Of a stretch of DNA of 64,000 bases, positions 23,310 to 36,429 are shown piece after piece. The stretch comes from Ceriagrion tenellum. Taxonomy: Eukaryota > Arthropoda > Insecta > Odonata > Coenagrionidae. The position numbers and the translations under genes were made by a program. The notes beneath the pieces are model-generated. The model was not told the DNA's origin. It did no database searches and saw nothing but the letters and a program-made list of their open reading frames with translations. The stretch covers positions 79,095,696-79,159,695 of the forward strand of contig OY720643.1 of the NCBI GenBank assembly GCA_963169105.1, written 5' to 3'. Position 1 is the first letter of the stretch; each line of letters begins with the position of its first letter.

Positions 23310-24625
23310 GCCAGCTTTCACTTTTCCGACCTCGATGAAGTGTGCAGTATTGCACGGATTAGTTACTCAACATGCATGCGGCCTGATACTATCAAGAGAC
23401 AAAAAAAATTAATAGCATATCAAGTGATAATTAATTAAAGACAATTAGTGAATTTTCCAGCAAATTTTACTGGTCCACAAATTTATTTATTCTACTCTAT
23501 TGGTCGAACTCAGGAACTCCGGATTGCCTGGTATCCTAGAGGGTCGTTAGGGGTAATTTTCAAACTATAATTCGATTTTTTGAGATATTTTAAAGTCGTT
23601 TTACTAGGTTTTCCTATTCTTGGAATAATAAATAATTTGCACAGATGTATAAGATTTCTTGTCAGTTTTGCGTCTCAGGATACTTGCAATATTGCTATTT
23701 CTTTTCTTCTTTGTTCATATTTTCAACGAAAAATATGAATATTTTCATAAGAATAATCTCATATTCCATAACTTTCCACTTAAAGCTAATATTTGAAATG
23801 CGCAGTAGACGTAGGTATTGTGAAAAAGGCAGCAAATAGATACGATGTGGTTAATGTTTGTTAATATTCTAAAATATGGCAATACTTCAACACTAATAAA
23901 TACAGAGCGTTTTCTTGGAGTTAAAGGTAAAATTTCTTTACTTTTCTTTGGGTTTGTGCTTTATAATGATAATTATGTTGATTATAAATCTCCACTTGTT
24001 CGGGATTGTGATTTACAAACTTAAAATCATCAAATATTAGTCAAAATATACATAGTTTATAGCAAGTACATAACAGTTTACGACTAATTCATAAGCAGGC
24101 GTTTTTAACACGTTTGTGATGTCAGAGTAAACAATGTGTTTAAAATCGAAGTGCGGAAGCAATAGCTCTTGCACCATTTAGCTATAGGAGCAACCATCAA
24201 CAAAAGAATTATCTCTTAAAAATATGTTTTTACAATCAAATGTCAAAATAACGCAAATGGCTAAAAAGTCTTTCTCAAAATAGGCTTTTGCGTAAATAGG
24301 AAAAGCGTTCAACAACTTCACGGTAACAACTGTTTAAGACTTACAAGAACAAACAAGAAACCCGGGTATTGCCTTTTTACCACGTTCATTAATTTGCAGT
24401 TAGGGGGAAAAAGATCAATTACTATGTATTTTGGACTTCCATATTTGAGGAGTTTGTACATAAGGCAAGGCATTTTATATTTTCTTCCAGATTTTGTTTG
24501 GTCAGGATAGCTTATGTAAATGGTGATGTTTTCATCTCGCCGTAGTTAAAAAATAATGATAGCATAGAGAAATAATGAAAATTCTCATGCCAAGATGGCA
24601 AATAGCAAGAAATAAATGGTATGTT
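23310..24625. other. Unassigned AT-rich sequence
   Basis: No supported feature is seen in this stretch. Confidence 0.5.
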
Positions 24626-24631
24626 TGAGGC

Positions 24632-25076
24632 CATTGGATAGGATATTTGGGGAGGCGACCAGAGGCTAAGGTCATTTACGCCATAGGGGACAGGTAAGGG
24701 AGGAAGGTTGGATAGAAACCCGGCGTCGGCATTATTTATTTATCTTCACTATCCCGAATACGGCACAATGTGCCAATTTACGTCGGGTGGATAACAGTAA
24801 CAATGGACGAGACACAAACACCCATGTCCTGGGCAGATAACATTCTACCCAGGCGGGACTCGAACCCGTGACCCTCGGGTTAGCAGGCGAGGACTTAACC
24901 CCGCCACCACCGGGGCCGACACATTAGCCTGCTCTTAACGAAAGGCGCCAAGGGGACCACGGCTTGACGTCTCATCCGACAGATGGAGTACTCTACTTGC
25001 AGTGCCCTCCACAAGACACTCAAGTAGGGATTAGTTCTCCTCTGAAAAACATCCTCCTCTGCATAGATTTGAGGTC
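24632..25076 (-). mobile_element. SINE-1 copy c, split by a SINE-2 insertion
   Basis: Minus-oriented. The tail side is 24632-24734 (ATTGGATAGGATATTTGGGG..GGATAGAAACCCGGCGTCGG). The head side is 24922-25076 (CATTAGCCTGCTCTTAACG..GATTTGAGGTC, the box B region in complement). The uninterrupted copy a reads through GTCGGTATTAGCCTGC, so the break point is exact. CATTA flanks the insert at 24730-24734 and 24922-24926. Confidence 0.85.
24735..24921 (-). mobile_element. SINE-2 copy 1 (tRNA-derived), nested in SINE-1
   Basis: Read on the minus strand this begins GGCCCCGGTGGTGGCGGGG, then TTAAGTCCTCGCC and the T-arm-like ACGGGTTCGAGTCCCGCCTG, with box B at 24856-24866. A body follows with CCAGGACATGGGTGTT and TCGTCCATTGTTAC, and a short AAATAAAT tail. 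The second copy at 63286-63482 shares the head almost base for base. The CATTA duplication flanks it. It is a Pol III SINE, younger than the SINE-1 copy it splits. It is not a functional tRNA gene: there is no acceptor stem or anticodon arm. Confidence 0.87.
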
Positions 25077-25079
25077 ATT

Positions 25080-28000
25080 ACTTATCCCCACTGGAGTCAG
25101 GAGATCGTAACGTCTTATCTCGTTAATTGATTTAAAATAGGAACTCTTTGTTTTGTTCATAAAATGAAACATTCAGGCACCTTATATTTTTTTAGAAATT
25201 AATGTATGGACAAAATATGTTGGTCGGGTGAAATAAGCGCACTTGATTCCTCATAGGAATAGAATATTCTACTCGAGAATTCATTTCCTCACCATTCACA
25301 TATTTTTCTCCATTTTACATTACAAACGATACTGGCAGGGACCAAGGCTATCTACACAGCTTAATCAAATTTTAATCAAAAAAGGGGAGATATCCTAATG
25401 TTCTAACTAATGCTTTCACTTTTTCCTTTCAGATTTGTTTAAGAAGGCTGGATAATATGCTATCCAAGGCTTTTTCATACCACTAGGATGTGTTTTTCGC
25501 AGAGGCAGGCCGACCGCTGACTGAACATCCTTATTGGCTCATACTGTAACGACGTTTCTGGGTAAGTAGATTAAAATTTTATTATTTTTTGTTATTTTTT
25601 TCTTGGCCAGTTATAAAAAGTGTTTGATGAATTTATCTGTCTGATTTCAAATTTCACGAACGAGATTTGCGTTGATTTACTACATGGCCTGTCTCACTAA
25701 TTCAGAATATTTAACCCATTAAAGTCCACGAGCATCATTTGTTTCGCAGATAAACAACATTTTTTCCTACCCGAAACACGGCAAGAATATATTTTTACTT
25801 TTTTCTTATAGATTAGAGATTTTTCCAACCATATTTTGAAGCAACAGTTTACAGGTAAAGAAATAAAGGCATAGTGATCATTGAGGTGGCAGTCATTTTT
25901 CATGCGTTTGATATAGTCCCACTCATGCCAGCATTTTTATTTCTAACGTAACGTAGGTAAACGGTTTAAAGGTATATATTTAGAACTAATTGATGTCAAA
26001 ATATCCGAAGCTTCTAACGTCATTTAATTTTCTGTATTCTATATCAAACTCATGACTCAACGTGTTTCACATAGCTCAAGAAATGGAAAGAAAATTTCTC
26101 TAAATTTGTTGAAAATAGTGTGATTCTGAAGAGTAAAAGTCATTCATCTTAGCCAGATCTCTCGATATTATGGCGATTTCTGTAGCTATTTATCACTTTT
26201 TGAGGCATTGAAGGAACCCGCTGTATTCAAAAATCCAATTGGGAGGATGTCTCGGTAGCGTAACTGTCCGAAGCACACGGCGCGTTACCAAGGAATCCTA
26301 GTGCATTTCTCTCTTTGGAATTTCATATCGTGTGCTCTTGCGCGTGACTCCGTAACAAATACCCTGGCCAGTCCAGGAACGCAGAAAACGCGATTGGAAT
26401 TGACCTGTTTAAACGGAGCAAACTCGGTAATATGGGGCAACTAAAGGACAACGAACTAACGTTAGCGTCAAGGACAGATTCTTCTCCATAAAATTTATCC
26501 ATTTTCAGAGAACGAAGTCACTGATAGGGTTGCAGTAATCATGATGATCGTGGCGGGATTCACTAGCCATTCTCATTAGGATTTCGTGTAAGCAGCCCCA
26601 GTTTCCTCCCAGAGCCCCTCATTCTACCCGAATTGCTTCCGTTCAACCGCTTTGATTGGTCAAGAGCAAAATTATTTTGCTTCAAATTGATTATTCTTAT
26701 CATTTATTTATATACCAAATAAACTTATTCATTTTTATATAATATATTCATTTTCCTACAAACTAAGACAGCTATACATGTTGTCAGGCAGCTATAACCG
26801 TTGTACTTACATTATTACAAGGCATGTTTACAAAATCTTGTCCTAAATATTTCTATTCATTATTGTAGAAAAACCTTAACCAAAAAGAAACCAAATAGTT
26901 AGTTGTAATGAGTCTATAACACCTAATCTTAAATACACTTTCGTTTAATACATAGAGCCTAAATATCTCACCCGGTAGCCTGATTCAGATTCTCAAATAG
27001 TTTGTTTAAGAAACGAATGATTTTTAATTGCTCATCCCTCGGAAGTGATTATTGAATTTTATATTCACAGTCATTTTTACCCATTTTTTCCATTACGTGG
27101 CACGCTTTACTCTATCTCTTATTCTCTCCTTCGTAGTTACGTGAACGTTTTCCTCTCCTCTTCATGTCGCTTTTTTCCCTATGAAAAGAGTGTGATATTG
27201 TTTATATCAATATCTTAACATATGTGGCATTTTACCCCACAGAGCACTTAGGTAGATGCTATATAGTGCAGGATTTCAACTGGAAAATTATCGCTACTGC
27301 AAGTATTCAATCTCAGGCCCTCGAGATTGGAAGTCTAGTAACAACCCGATGATCATAATCACCCAATGGAAGGCAGGAAAAAGCTGGACGTCTAGTATCA
27401 AACATTGTCCTTTAGTCATCAGTTATGTAATTTCTTTTAGTGCATCTATGGTTCAAAAAGGTCATTTCTTGAGAAGACAACAGAGGAGCTACTTGGTCAA
27501 ATACGTTTACATCACTCGCGAAGTTAAGTGAAACACGATATGATTTACTATAAAGGCACCTCATTGAGATGGCTTGCTGAGGAACACAACTGTGCGACCA
27601 ATTGAATCACAACTTTAAACGTTTGAAGCTTTTTACAACTTTTTTATCATACGTTCTGGGAGATTGCCATATAATCTGGGAGTTTCCGGTATGCTAAATT
27701 ATCAATTATGCTCAGCGTTTCCAAATTCTTAGCTTAAAATTTACTACATTAATTATCGTAGAGTGTGAATAATCAATTTTGGTTCATTTCTTTCCTTTGT
27801 ATTGTTATTTGTTGAAAATGTACTAAATTTCTTAGAGTATGTGGCCTAACCGTCATACTATCTTTTTCTTTCGCGCTTGGCTCCCTGGTGCAGCCTACCT
27901 GGTGATGAGTTACGCAATTCGTAATATCTATGCATTGCTTCAAGCAATATTCATTTTCGCGGTTCATCTATCTAAGAATTGTTTTTATAGTGAACGTAAT

Positions 28001-30420
28001 GGTTAGCAAACACTAATTGTGTAATAAAAAACACGAAATGAGTCTGTATGAAGGGATACGGCTACACTTATTAGGGAATTATGAGTTATTTCGTTCAATA
28101 TACTGAAGTTTGTTTTATTGGTTTGATCTTCCTTATAGTATTGCATTGATTTTTTATTTATTTTTAATGTTTTTGAAGGAGAAAACATAGCCCAAGGATT
28201 TTTACCTACATTAAACGAATTATTTTGGCAGAATTAGTCATATGACAGACTTTATCTCCAGTTGCAGCACAAAGTAAAATGGTGCTTTCCGGTGCTTCCT
28301 TGAATTCCTCTAGCTAACCATTATAACTTACACAGAATCATGGTATCAAGGCTGTAGAATGTCTAAAAGTCAGAAGATATAGGTCATCCCATAAATCAGT
28401 CGCGGTCGTGAACAAGCACGTCGATTGGGTTTAGCGGTCCTTCTGGTTGAGTGTTGTAGAGACCGAGGAAGCGTCTTCTCATTCGACTCATGGTAGATAT
28501 TGCAGATTTATCCCCAGGCGGTTATGCTAGTCTACCGGGAGATGTGTTTTAAAGGAATTCAGCATTAATCTATAATCATCAACTAGCGGTATCCTGAGAT
28601 GATAAACTTAGAAATTATTGATATTAATGGCCAATATGAATATTAAGAGATGGCATGGATGTAATCAGAGATGACAGATCGGGAATCGAGGCAGATTGGA
28701 GCGAAAGTGTGCTCCTAGGCACAAGATACATTTCATCACATTTTAAGGCATTAGAACAATAAAATCCGACGATTATTGCGATATAGAGTGGAGTTTGTTC
28801 ATTACGCAAAAATAGGTTTTTCAATTATCCACAGAAATTAATTTTACTGCGATCTAGGTTTGGATATTTTTGCATCATCATCGGATAATTGAAAAATTGT
28901 GTATTTCTACATTAGATTTATTTGAGTATGAGGTGCTAAATGTGGTATTGATACCCGATCATTCTGTCACCAATGTGTTCGATGAAATCAATCAGATTTT
29001 GCATACTTCTATTTCTCGTACGAATTGTGTGATTAGGTCAATATTTCATCATTCAGTTTCCTGCAGTCACATAGCTACCCCTAGCTCTAACTGTAGTAAT
29101 TTAAAGCACTAATTTAAATGGCATATTTTTTCAAAATCAACCGACTTCATTTTACTCATCCTTAGTTTGTCTTCTCCCCTTATTATTCCCTCCCCTCCAC
29201 TCCCCTTCCTTCGGCTGAGCGACCTCTTGGTCAAGACTGACCAGTTATATTTACTTTAAGAATGTCTGTTATTTGCAAAAATGTTTTTAAGTACTTTAAT
29301 AGTGTTAACTAGTGTTGTCATTAGTTTGTTTTTATTTATTATTAAGCTTTTATTTTAGACTGGCAACACTCAATTATTATTTTCTTCCAATGTGCAGACA
29401 GAAAGTTTTCTTTAACCCAGCATTAATTTCTCTACCTTTCCTAAGTTTCACCAGCGTTAGTTTTGTATCCTTCTAGCACTAAAAGATCTTCTCTTTCTCC
29501 TAAAATACATTATATTTGTGTTTTCTCAGTTATCTTTAGGCACTCCAGTTTCATGGAACAGAAATATTCTGTAAATATTCATATCCAGCGTACTTATTAC
29601 TAAGTTATTATTAGTTTTCTTTATTTTGTCTTGATTGTCGGTTCTCAACGTGTTTGAAGTAACTTAAACGTTCATAGCAAGAAAGATATCATATTTTAGT
29701 GGAAGAATCAGTGGAATTACTCCATTACCATCTCTCTTTTGACCCAGCTGCATTTCTTCTCTCCCTTCATCGTGTTTATTTCATCCTTTCATATATCATT
29801 GAAGTCTTTATCATCTTTCCGATGATTTCTCACTTTTATGGGAAAAATGGAAAGATGTTTACCTTTCTGTACACGCATGGTGTGAATTTTTCCATCGTGT
29901 CACATTTCCCGTAAAACGTGTCACTCCCATACCTTTTCCCACATTCTGACAGGTTTCTGTTTTTAGCAATCTCATGTTATTTTGTCTTAATACATCAAAA
30001 AACCAAATAAGCGTCAGCGTTTGCCATTAAAACAATTATCGCATATCTCGTTAATTTAATGAACCAAAAATTTTATTTTCTTAAAATTCCAAATTGTTAT
30101 GTTTTATTGAGGATACTGAAGTGACCTATTAAATAAAAAAACAGCTGGAGGATATTTGGGAGATATTTCTTGAAGTAGCATCCTTCCAATTTATATCGAG
30201 ATACGTCTCTAACGAGTCAATACTGTATTTCAATATTGAACATTTTTGAAGGTCCCACTACGATATTATTTTTATGATCGAAAAATTATTTTATGTTTTT
30301 AAAATATAATTAACAAATTTGAACTATGCTGAGAATTTTATAATTCTGATACCTTGCTTCGAACTGATGATTCCTTTATATTCTCTCGCCTGAATGGAGC
30401 TGTGGAAGTCTAGCCAGGGT
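25080..30420. other. Unassigned, mostly AT-rich sequence
   Basis: This is the longest stretch with no recognised repeat or gene. 26230-26660 is GC-richer; it begins GGATGTCTCGGTAGCGTAAC, which resembles a tRNA box A, but no box B follows. A perfect 14-base inverted repeat (TTTTTCAATTATCC, 28817-28830, with its complement at 28883-28896) encloses a 52-base loop. Short open frames (27256-27531, 28870-29112, 29699-29914 and others) show no motif. Confidence 0.45.
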
Positions 30421-30429
30421 AGCTAAATG

Positions 30430-31560
30430 GGCTTATCCACCGAATGTCTCCCGCTATTCTTTCATCTTTCTTCTGTCCTTATAGATTCTCATTCTTATCC
30501 TTACTCTTCCTCGCCGTCATTCCTCACTCAGTGCCGTAACTCATTCCCTACTTCATTCCCACACTCATACAAACCTTCTCCCACCTTTTCTCTTCCACCC
30601 ACACACACTCACGCACACAAACACGAAATTTCCCCGCACACAATCACACACATATAGATTCGACCCCTGAGGCAAACCGTGAAATTGAAAAACTTCTTCC
30701 TGACGTATGCCACCTTGCCTCCTCCCTTCTGATTCCCACCTCCCTCCTGAACCCATCTCTCGCATTCAATCCCCCCCCAAACCACCCCGCCCCAAAAGCC
30801 CGCATTCCTTTTTATTTTATCCGTAAGGAATCGTCGTTCTGCCATCGTCTCTTACCTCCTCTCACTCCTTCGAAATAGTCTGAGGAACCTTTTCCCTCAT
30901 CCCAACAAGCACACCTCGTCCCGCCCCCTTTTACCCTTGGCATCCCCTGCCACGTACCCTTACACCCCCTGCCACACACGACCTTCCTCATAGCTCAATC
31001 CTCCCCCGCATGTATATCTCTATATATATATATATATGTACAAACTCTCACATATCTCACTCTACTCCCTCATGCCATCACACCTCATACCTCCACGGTC
31101 TTCATATATACATTTTTTTTGGTTCCTCAGCGCGATATTTTTTAAAAACGCGAGACCCCAGATCTTGCATTCTTCGTTCCATCTTTCTCACAACTTATTC
31201 CCGACTCCTTGAGCAGTTCCCCTCTTGCCGCCCTCCTCCCTATCTCTCAAGTCCCCTCACAGCAGCCCCACCCCCCTGTTTCGTCTGAACTTCCTATTTC
31301 TCTCCCCACACCCTTTCTTTCGCCTCCCTGCTTTAAGCCCCTCCCCTCGCGCAGAAAAGGGCACCACTCAATTCGACGAATCCAGGACTCTATTTCCCAC
31401 TCCGTTCCCTCGTCGTCCCGTTCGGCTCGACACATATATCGCCTCTTCTTCCTTGGCTGTCATCGTGGGAGAGGGAGCAAGTCTGCGAGGGGTTGGAGGA
31501 GAGTGCCGAGGGAGGGTAGGGATAGAGGGTGTTGGAAGGGCAAGATGCTGGGAATAGCTC
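30430..31560 (+). repeat. Polypyrimidine, C-rich low-complexity tract with small microsatellites
   Basis: CTCCC, TTCC and CCCC runs dominate the plus strand. A CA-rich stretch lies at 30598-30655 (CACACAC, CACGCACACAAACACG) and a short TA run at 31020-31036. Open frames of up to 127 codons overlap in several phases and on both strands, with Pro/Ser/Arg bias. I regard them as compositional. No promoter or exon can be supported. Confidence 0.5.
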
Positions 31561-31624
31561 CACTGCCAGCCTTCTATTCGAGCAACACTTAACAGTTCGT
31601 GGAATTAGTGCGTGTTTACACTGT

Positions 31625-31740
31625 GTGAATACAAAACATATGTGGCGCAGCATTAAAGAAACTAGGTTTTCTTAAACGTATAATAGGAAGGTCCTCGGAT
31701 GAAGAAGTCCAAGAGAGATGCCTTTTTCTTCAGGCAGGCA
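31625..31740 (+). mobile_element. LINE-C short fragment
   Basis: ATGTGGCGCAGCATTAAAG, then AGGTTTTCTTAAACGTATAA and AGGAAGGTCCTCGGATGAAG. These match 32290-32360 nearly base for base and encode the LGFLKRIIGRSSDEEVQERC region of LINE-C. The fragment ends where unrelated sequence and then a minus-strand LINE-B piece (31815) begin. Another LINE-C copy starts at 32190. The arrangement could be one LINE-C lineage broken and partly duplicated, or two insertions. Confidence 0.75.
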
Positions 31741-31814
31741 AAATATATAGCTGCACCTTCTTTGCACATGGCAGAGGTACCTCTGTCATGAACACTTTCT
31801 TATATAGAGCAACT

Positions 31815-32040
31815 CTATTCTTAAGTCATCATTATTGGTCATTAAATCCTAAGACTGGTTTTCTGAATGCCTCCACCTTTCTCTATCTATTTCTAGGACC
31901 CTTACCCCCTGGAATTCCTTCTCTACATTAGGCCCAAGAACTTATTCCTGGGCCTTGCTTTTGGGACCTTTCCCTCTATTTTGCCGTCAACTATGTTCTT
32001 CTTATCTTAAACTATGTTCTTCTTACGTTGTTTCAAATTT
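31815..32040 (-). mobile_element. LINE-B 3' fragment
   Basis: In plus reading: GGTCATTAAATCCTAAGACT, CTCTATCTATTTCTAGGACC, CTTACCCCCTGGAATTCC, AAGAACTTATTCCTGGGCC and AACTATGTTCTTCTTA. This parallels 7580-7790 block by block, so it is the complement of the LINE-B 3' end. A 20-base AACTATGTTCTTCTTA-type unit is repeated (about 31989 and 32011). It is dead. Confidence 0.7.
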
Positions 32041-32189
32041 TCACTCTTATGTGGCAATACTTCCGAAGTAAGTGAACGAGTCATCGAAAAACGTTCATTA
32101 CTAGTGCCGGGAGTGGGGGTTAGAATTAATCAGCAAATTCACCACAGTCCACTTCCTGTGAAAGTATTCACAAAAATGGGATACCTATA

Positions 32190-32872
32190 CTGTGGTTGTA
32201 GTAAACATAGTCTTCAAAAAAAGTCAAATATCTTGGAATTACCTTAACATCTGATATATCGTGGGGATAACACACACAAAATATATGTAGCGCAGCATTA
32301 TAGGAACTAAGTTTTGTAGAACGTGTAATAGGAAGGTCCTCGGATGAAAAAGTCAAAGAGAGATGCTATTTTGCTCTAGTTAGGCCACACCTCGAATACG
32401 CCGCGAGCATTCGGTACCTTGGTCGAATAGATTTAGCCAAAATAATCAATAAAACACAAAGGAAAGCAGCGCGCGTGCTTCGTTAAAAACTGCTACGGGC
32501 GTCTCACAACTTATAGAGGGATTAAGGTGGAAGCTCCTAGAGACTCAGAGGCTACACGCTAGGCTTAGGTTGCTTGATTAATTCAGAACTGATATTTTTA
32601 GGAGCGACATGGAGAATATTATCATGACTCCTCACTACATCTCTAGGTCTGACAGATACGATAAAATGACAGAGATGCACTGCCGAACAGATAGGTATAG
32701 AAACTTGTTCTTTCCGCGAACAATAAGCAACCACAATATAAATTGAAATCCACTGAATACACTCATATAATACATGTCACCATTTCATCTCCAAAAACTT
32801 ACACCTTTACACGGCTGGTGACCTTAACACACCCATGCGGTGGCTCGCAGGATATTATGTAGATGTAGATGT
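32190..32872 (+). mobile_element. LINE-C C-terminal region with complete 3' end
   Basis: The plus strand shows KYLGITLTSDISWG, then the GFVERVIGRSSDEKVKERCYFAL and RPHLEYAASI blocks, and INKTQRKAARVL. After a frameshift come RLRLLD, the FRSDMENIIMTPHYISRSDRYDK region and LFFPRTISNHN. A roughly 130-base 3' UTR follows with ACACCCATGCGGTGGCTCGC, ending in TATGTAGATGTAGATG (about 32853-32870). The order of a reverse-transcriptase thumb and C-terminus is that of Jockey/CR1-type LINEs. Several frameshifts and stops are visible, so it is a dead, 5'-truncated copy. Confidence 0.87.
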
Positions 32873-32879
32873 ATGAGCG

Positions 32880-35730
32880 AGGTAAAGCTCTAGTCATAAT
32901 GAAGACCATATTCGAGTTTAACGTTTCATATTCAACAGCTGTAAGAAGCCCTATTTCTCCACATGCAAAAAATCACTAGTATTTTAAATTTTTTGAGAAT
33001 TACATATATTTTTTTGAGATTTACTCATTGAAAACCCGCCCATCTGGTCGAAAATTGAACCGTTAAATATTGAAATGTTCACAAAATTTGTCGAATATCG
33101 TTTAACTTGCTATAGTTTTGGACGAATTTGTTGATGCATCGGGATAAGTATTGACGAAAACCTACTTTTTGTTCTTATACGACGCTTCCGAGGTACAACG
33201 TCATCAGTAGTACCAAGTAAAATACAATTAAGTCAGCCTCACTTGATATTCTAACGTTTTAAATTAAAATGGAAGGGAGATTCTTCTCAAGCGCCACCGA
33301 TTAAGCGTTTTAATTGCTGTCGTCTTATGATCAAAGCTTCAGTTTCATCACTCATTCAAATATATTGCCAATTATTGCAGTTTAACTCTGAAATATTATA
33401 AATTCAGGTCGTTTTCAGCCATCAATGTATTGAGTTTACATTTTTCTCTTTTCCTGCTCTTATATTTATCTCTATAAAAATTAAAAACTTGAGAATAATT
33501 CCTCATTTAATTACCATTGTTAACCTCCTGAGTCCCCGTGTACCTCAATGGGGGTATTAAATAGCTCTTCCCATTTGCCTTCTCCAGAGATATTCCATTT
33601 ATTATTATGGTCAAAATATAGTATATTTTAAAAGAATAATGTTGCAATGTCATTTCGTTCATGCATTGCATTCAGTTATGTGTTGTGGTGATAATCAAAC
33701 TGTCTGATTCGAAATTAATTTCTCAAACTCAAAGGCTGTCTCCCGAGGATCTGAGGAGTTTAATGGAGGAAAATTTTCTATCACCATGAATGCTATTACA
33801 CAATGTCGTGTAAAAATCAAGGGGATTATATTGTGGGAATTACAGTTAGTTGATTCCATTTTTTAAGTCTTTAGAAGTGGAGCCAGATGGTATTATCAAT
33901 GAGTTTCTTCAAAGCAAAAGACTGGAGAGGAGAACGTTTTGTTTGCACAAACGCCACTGGAATTTGCCTTGACCTACGATGAATTGGCGGAACTGACAAA
34001 TAGACTTGAAGGGCAATTGTAAGATCGCTATCAGTTCTCGGTTAAAGTTATTCTCAATAGCAATGATGTAACACATGGTATTGAACAGGTTCAATAAAAA
34101 TAAGACCGACAATGTTCATGAAATTTCTATTGTTCCCGTACAATCATTAGTCTGTTTAACAATTCTTGTAATTTCCATTATAATTAATTTTAGGCGGCAT
34201 TCCGGCGGATGTTTCTAAAAACTTTTGATAAGATAATATCCCCTTATTTACTGAATTCCAATCACAAGCTCATTTCCTGCTAACTTTTCTTTGGATATTT
34301 TCATTGGTGATATCTTTTTGAAATTTAATAATCATAGTTTTTTCGTTAATGACAATTAGTTAAAAGTTTAAAATGCGTATTATTTCGTAACTTAACCTTC
34401 AAGCTTGGGAATAGTTCAAGAGTTATACATATGTTTGAATGTGTGGTTTGATAATAGAACGTTTTTCTCGTGTCGCTCCAGCTGCCAAGCTCTTGCTTGT
34501 AGTTGGATGTATTCTCCGGTTCTGTGCTTCATCTGCCTCCAGGTATAAGTTTGATGATCACCGCTCTATTTAAGATTATTAGTTTGAGTTTCATGGATCA
34601 TGCCCAAGACGAAAATGGGACGTGGGATTCAGTTTCCCAAGAAGCGGAAGTTTATCCTCAGTAAATATAGCTTTGCTTGTTTGGGATTGTTGGAAGTTCC
34701 TCTATCTTGAATGGGCTTAGGAGCAAGAAATCGACATCATTTTGTGATTGAGGAACGGAAGCGCTTCTCGTATAGACCAACTACTTTGCAAAAAATTTGG
34801 CAACGGTCCGTCATCGCTAAGATATGAGATTACCCTTTAATGCATGAGACAGTGTGCCCTTTCTGCCCTTTCTGTGTCTCAAAATAAGCCTAAACTAGAG
34901 ATTAGGTATTTTGTAATTATTGAATAATTATCTTACTGTTTAATATTTTCAGAGGCTTTATATACGCTTTATTTAATCCTCTATTTTAATGACTAATTTG
35001 GACATAATTCCAATTATAGAGCACCGGATATGTTGTGATCTTAGATATTTGCTTCAAATTTTTTATTATTCGTCACTGTTAGCTGTGATTGGAAGTATTA
35101 TCTCAATTTTGTTTCTTACATATTTAACAGCGTTATTGGTGAGATAATTACTGATTAAAAACGCCGTTTAAATAACTATTTTGAAAAATTTCTATTCATT
35201 TGTATGCACGAATACCAACATTTTTACGCCGGTGCATACGTGTATCTGCAACGATTTTTTCATATCTGAGCTTTTCAAATAAGAAAGAAAAAGTAGGCCC
35301 AGGTCACGTGAGAATATAAAAAAATTCATGAAAAATTTGATGTGTGGTGTGTCCTAAAAACATGTATTTATTATTAAAGAATACTAGAGTGCATGTTACG
35401 ATTTACAATGAGAGATCTCCCATATAGGACTCCCGGAAAAAATTCATCACAGACCACAGGAAATGTAGGAGGATGACAGAAGAATTATGGCCCTTAGACT
35501 TTCAATGTAGATGAAGATTCAAAAAGACTAGATCACATGAATGAACTATTGCTGACTACACCGAAGTATATTCTACTGAGGTTTAATGACTACTGAAGAT
35601 AAAATAATAACATACATAGACACTAGGGGCGTAAGTTTTGGAATATTTGTGTAGGTATTCCAATAGAGAGGAAAAATTCTAGGTAAAATTTGGAGCATGT
35701 TAAGAATTGCATTTTTTGTTGATCGAAGCA
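32880..35730. other. Mostly unassigned AT-rich sequence with one CTGATGA-type module
   Basis: No gene supported. At 33181-33207 the minus strand has CTGATGACG followed by CGGAAGCGTCG, a shorter and more diverged form of the CTGANGA module seen elsewhere. No long arms are evident around it. Confidence 0.4.
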
Positions 35731-35734
35731 AACA

Positions 35735-36190
35735 TTGTCGCGTAATGGTGTATTATCATCCGAAATAAATATCAGTGAGACCAGAGTATGAGAGGAAAAT
35801 TCCATGGAGACTGTTTATGTAGTTCAAAATTTTTCAAGGCAAATTAGGATGAATTGCGTTAGGAATGAGTGAGTCATGAAGAGAAAATGTATTGGATGTT
35901 CCAGCGATAAACATATAAAATTAAGTTTGCTTTGTTGGCATGGCTACCTTGAGAGAATGACTAAGAATGGAATACAAAAACACATATATAGTAGAGCAGT
36001 TAATGGTGTGATAGGAATGGGTAGACTGAGAAATGCATGAGTGAATTGAACGACACTTTTATATGGTGGGACAAAAGGGATCTGATAAATACTAGAGCGT
36101 GTACAAAGACATGCATGGATATACTGGACGCAAAACTGGTCTGTATTGCAGTAGACCAAGGCATGAATAGAGGAAATTATTGAAAGAGAG
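35735..36190 (+). mobile_element. LINE-A-like fragment (diverged)
   Basis: The plus strand carries GTTAGGAATGAGTGAGTCATG, then TTGGATGTTCCAGCGATAAA and TTTGCTTTGTTGGCATGGC..TTGAGAG (the LLCWHGYLER form of LRWFGHVER). GTTAATGGTGTGATAGGAATGG (GVIGMG, from GVRGRG) and a GCGTGTACAAAGACATGCATG block follow. The order is that of LINE-A at 12815-13354, but divergence is high. The first 150 bases are shared with 37870-38035. Confidence 0.65.
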
Positions 36191-36304
36191 TCAATTTCCA
36201 AAGCCTGGTGAAAATCAATTTATCAACTCTAAACTAAATGAATAATTTTCAAACATTGCATGTAACAAATGAAGTGGTACGAAGTCACTCGCAAGGGTGC
36301 AAAT

Positions 36305-36423
36305 ACACCAGGGTTGAAATTCGCTATGGAAAAATCATTTAACTTGACCGGGATTCGAACCCGGATCTCCCAATTGCCGGTCAAGTCAAATGATTTTTCC
36401 ATAGTGAATTTCAACCCTGGTGT
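36305..36423. repeat. Fold-back enclosing a tRNA T-arm-like hairpin
   Basis: Arms 36305-36350 and 36378-36423 are inverted copies (ACACCAGGGTTGAAATTC..CTTGACCG) with few mismatches. The 27-base spacer, read on the minus strand, has GGGAGATCCGGGTTCGAATC and CCGG. This is a perfect tRNA T-arm (CCGGG, TTCGAAT, CCCGG) with a box B. The right arm plus this hairpin look like the 3' half of a tRNA-derived SINE, with its body copied in reverse on the other side. Open frames on both strands (36229-36490) come from the symmetry. Confidence 0.75.
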
Positions 36424-36429
36424 AAATGA

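Noticed and set aside
26240..26300. tRNA-like box A at GGATGTCTCGGTAGCGTAAC
   Set aside because: No box B at a suitable distance and no cloverleaf; a chance or very old SINE remnant.
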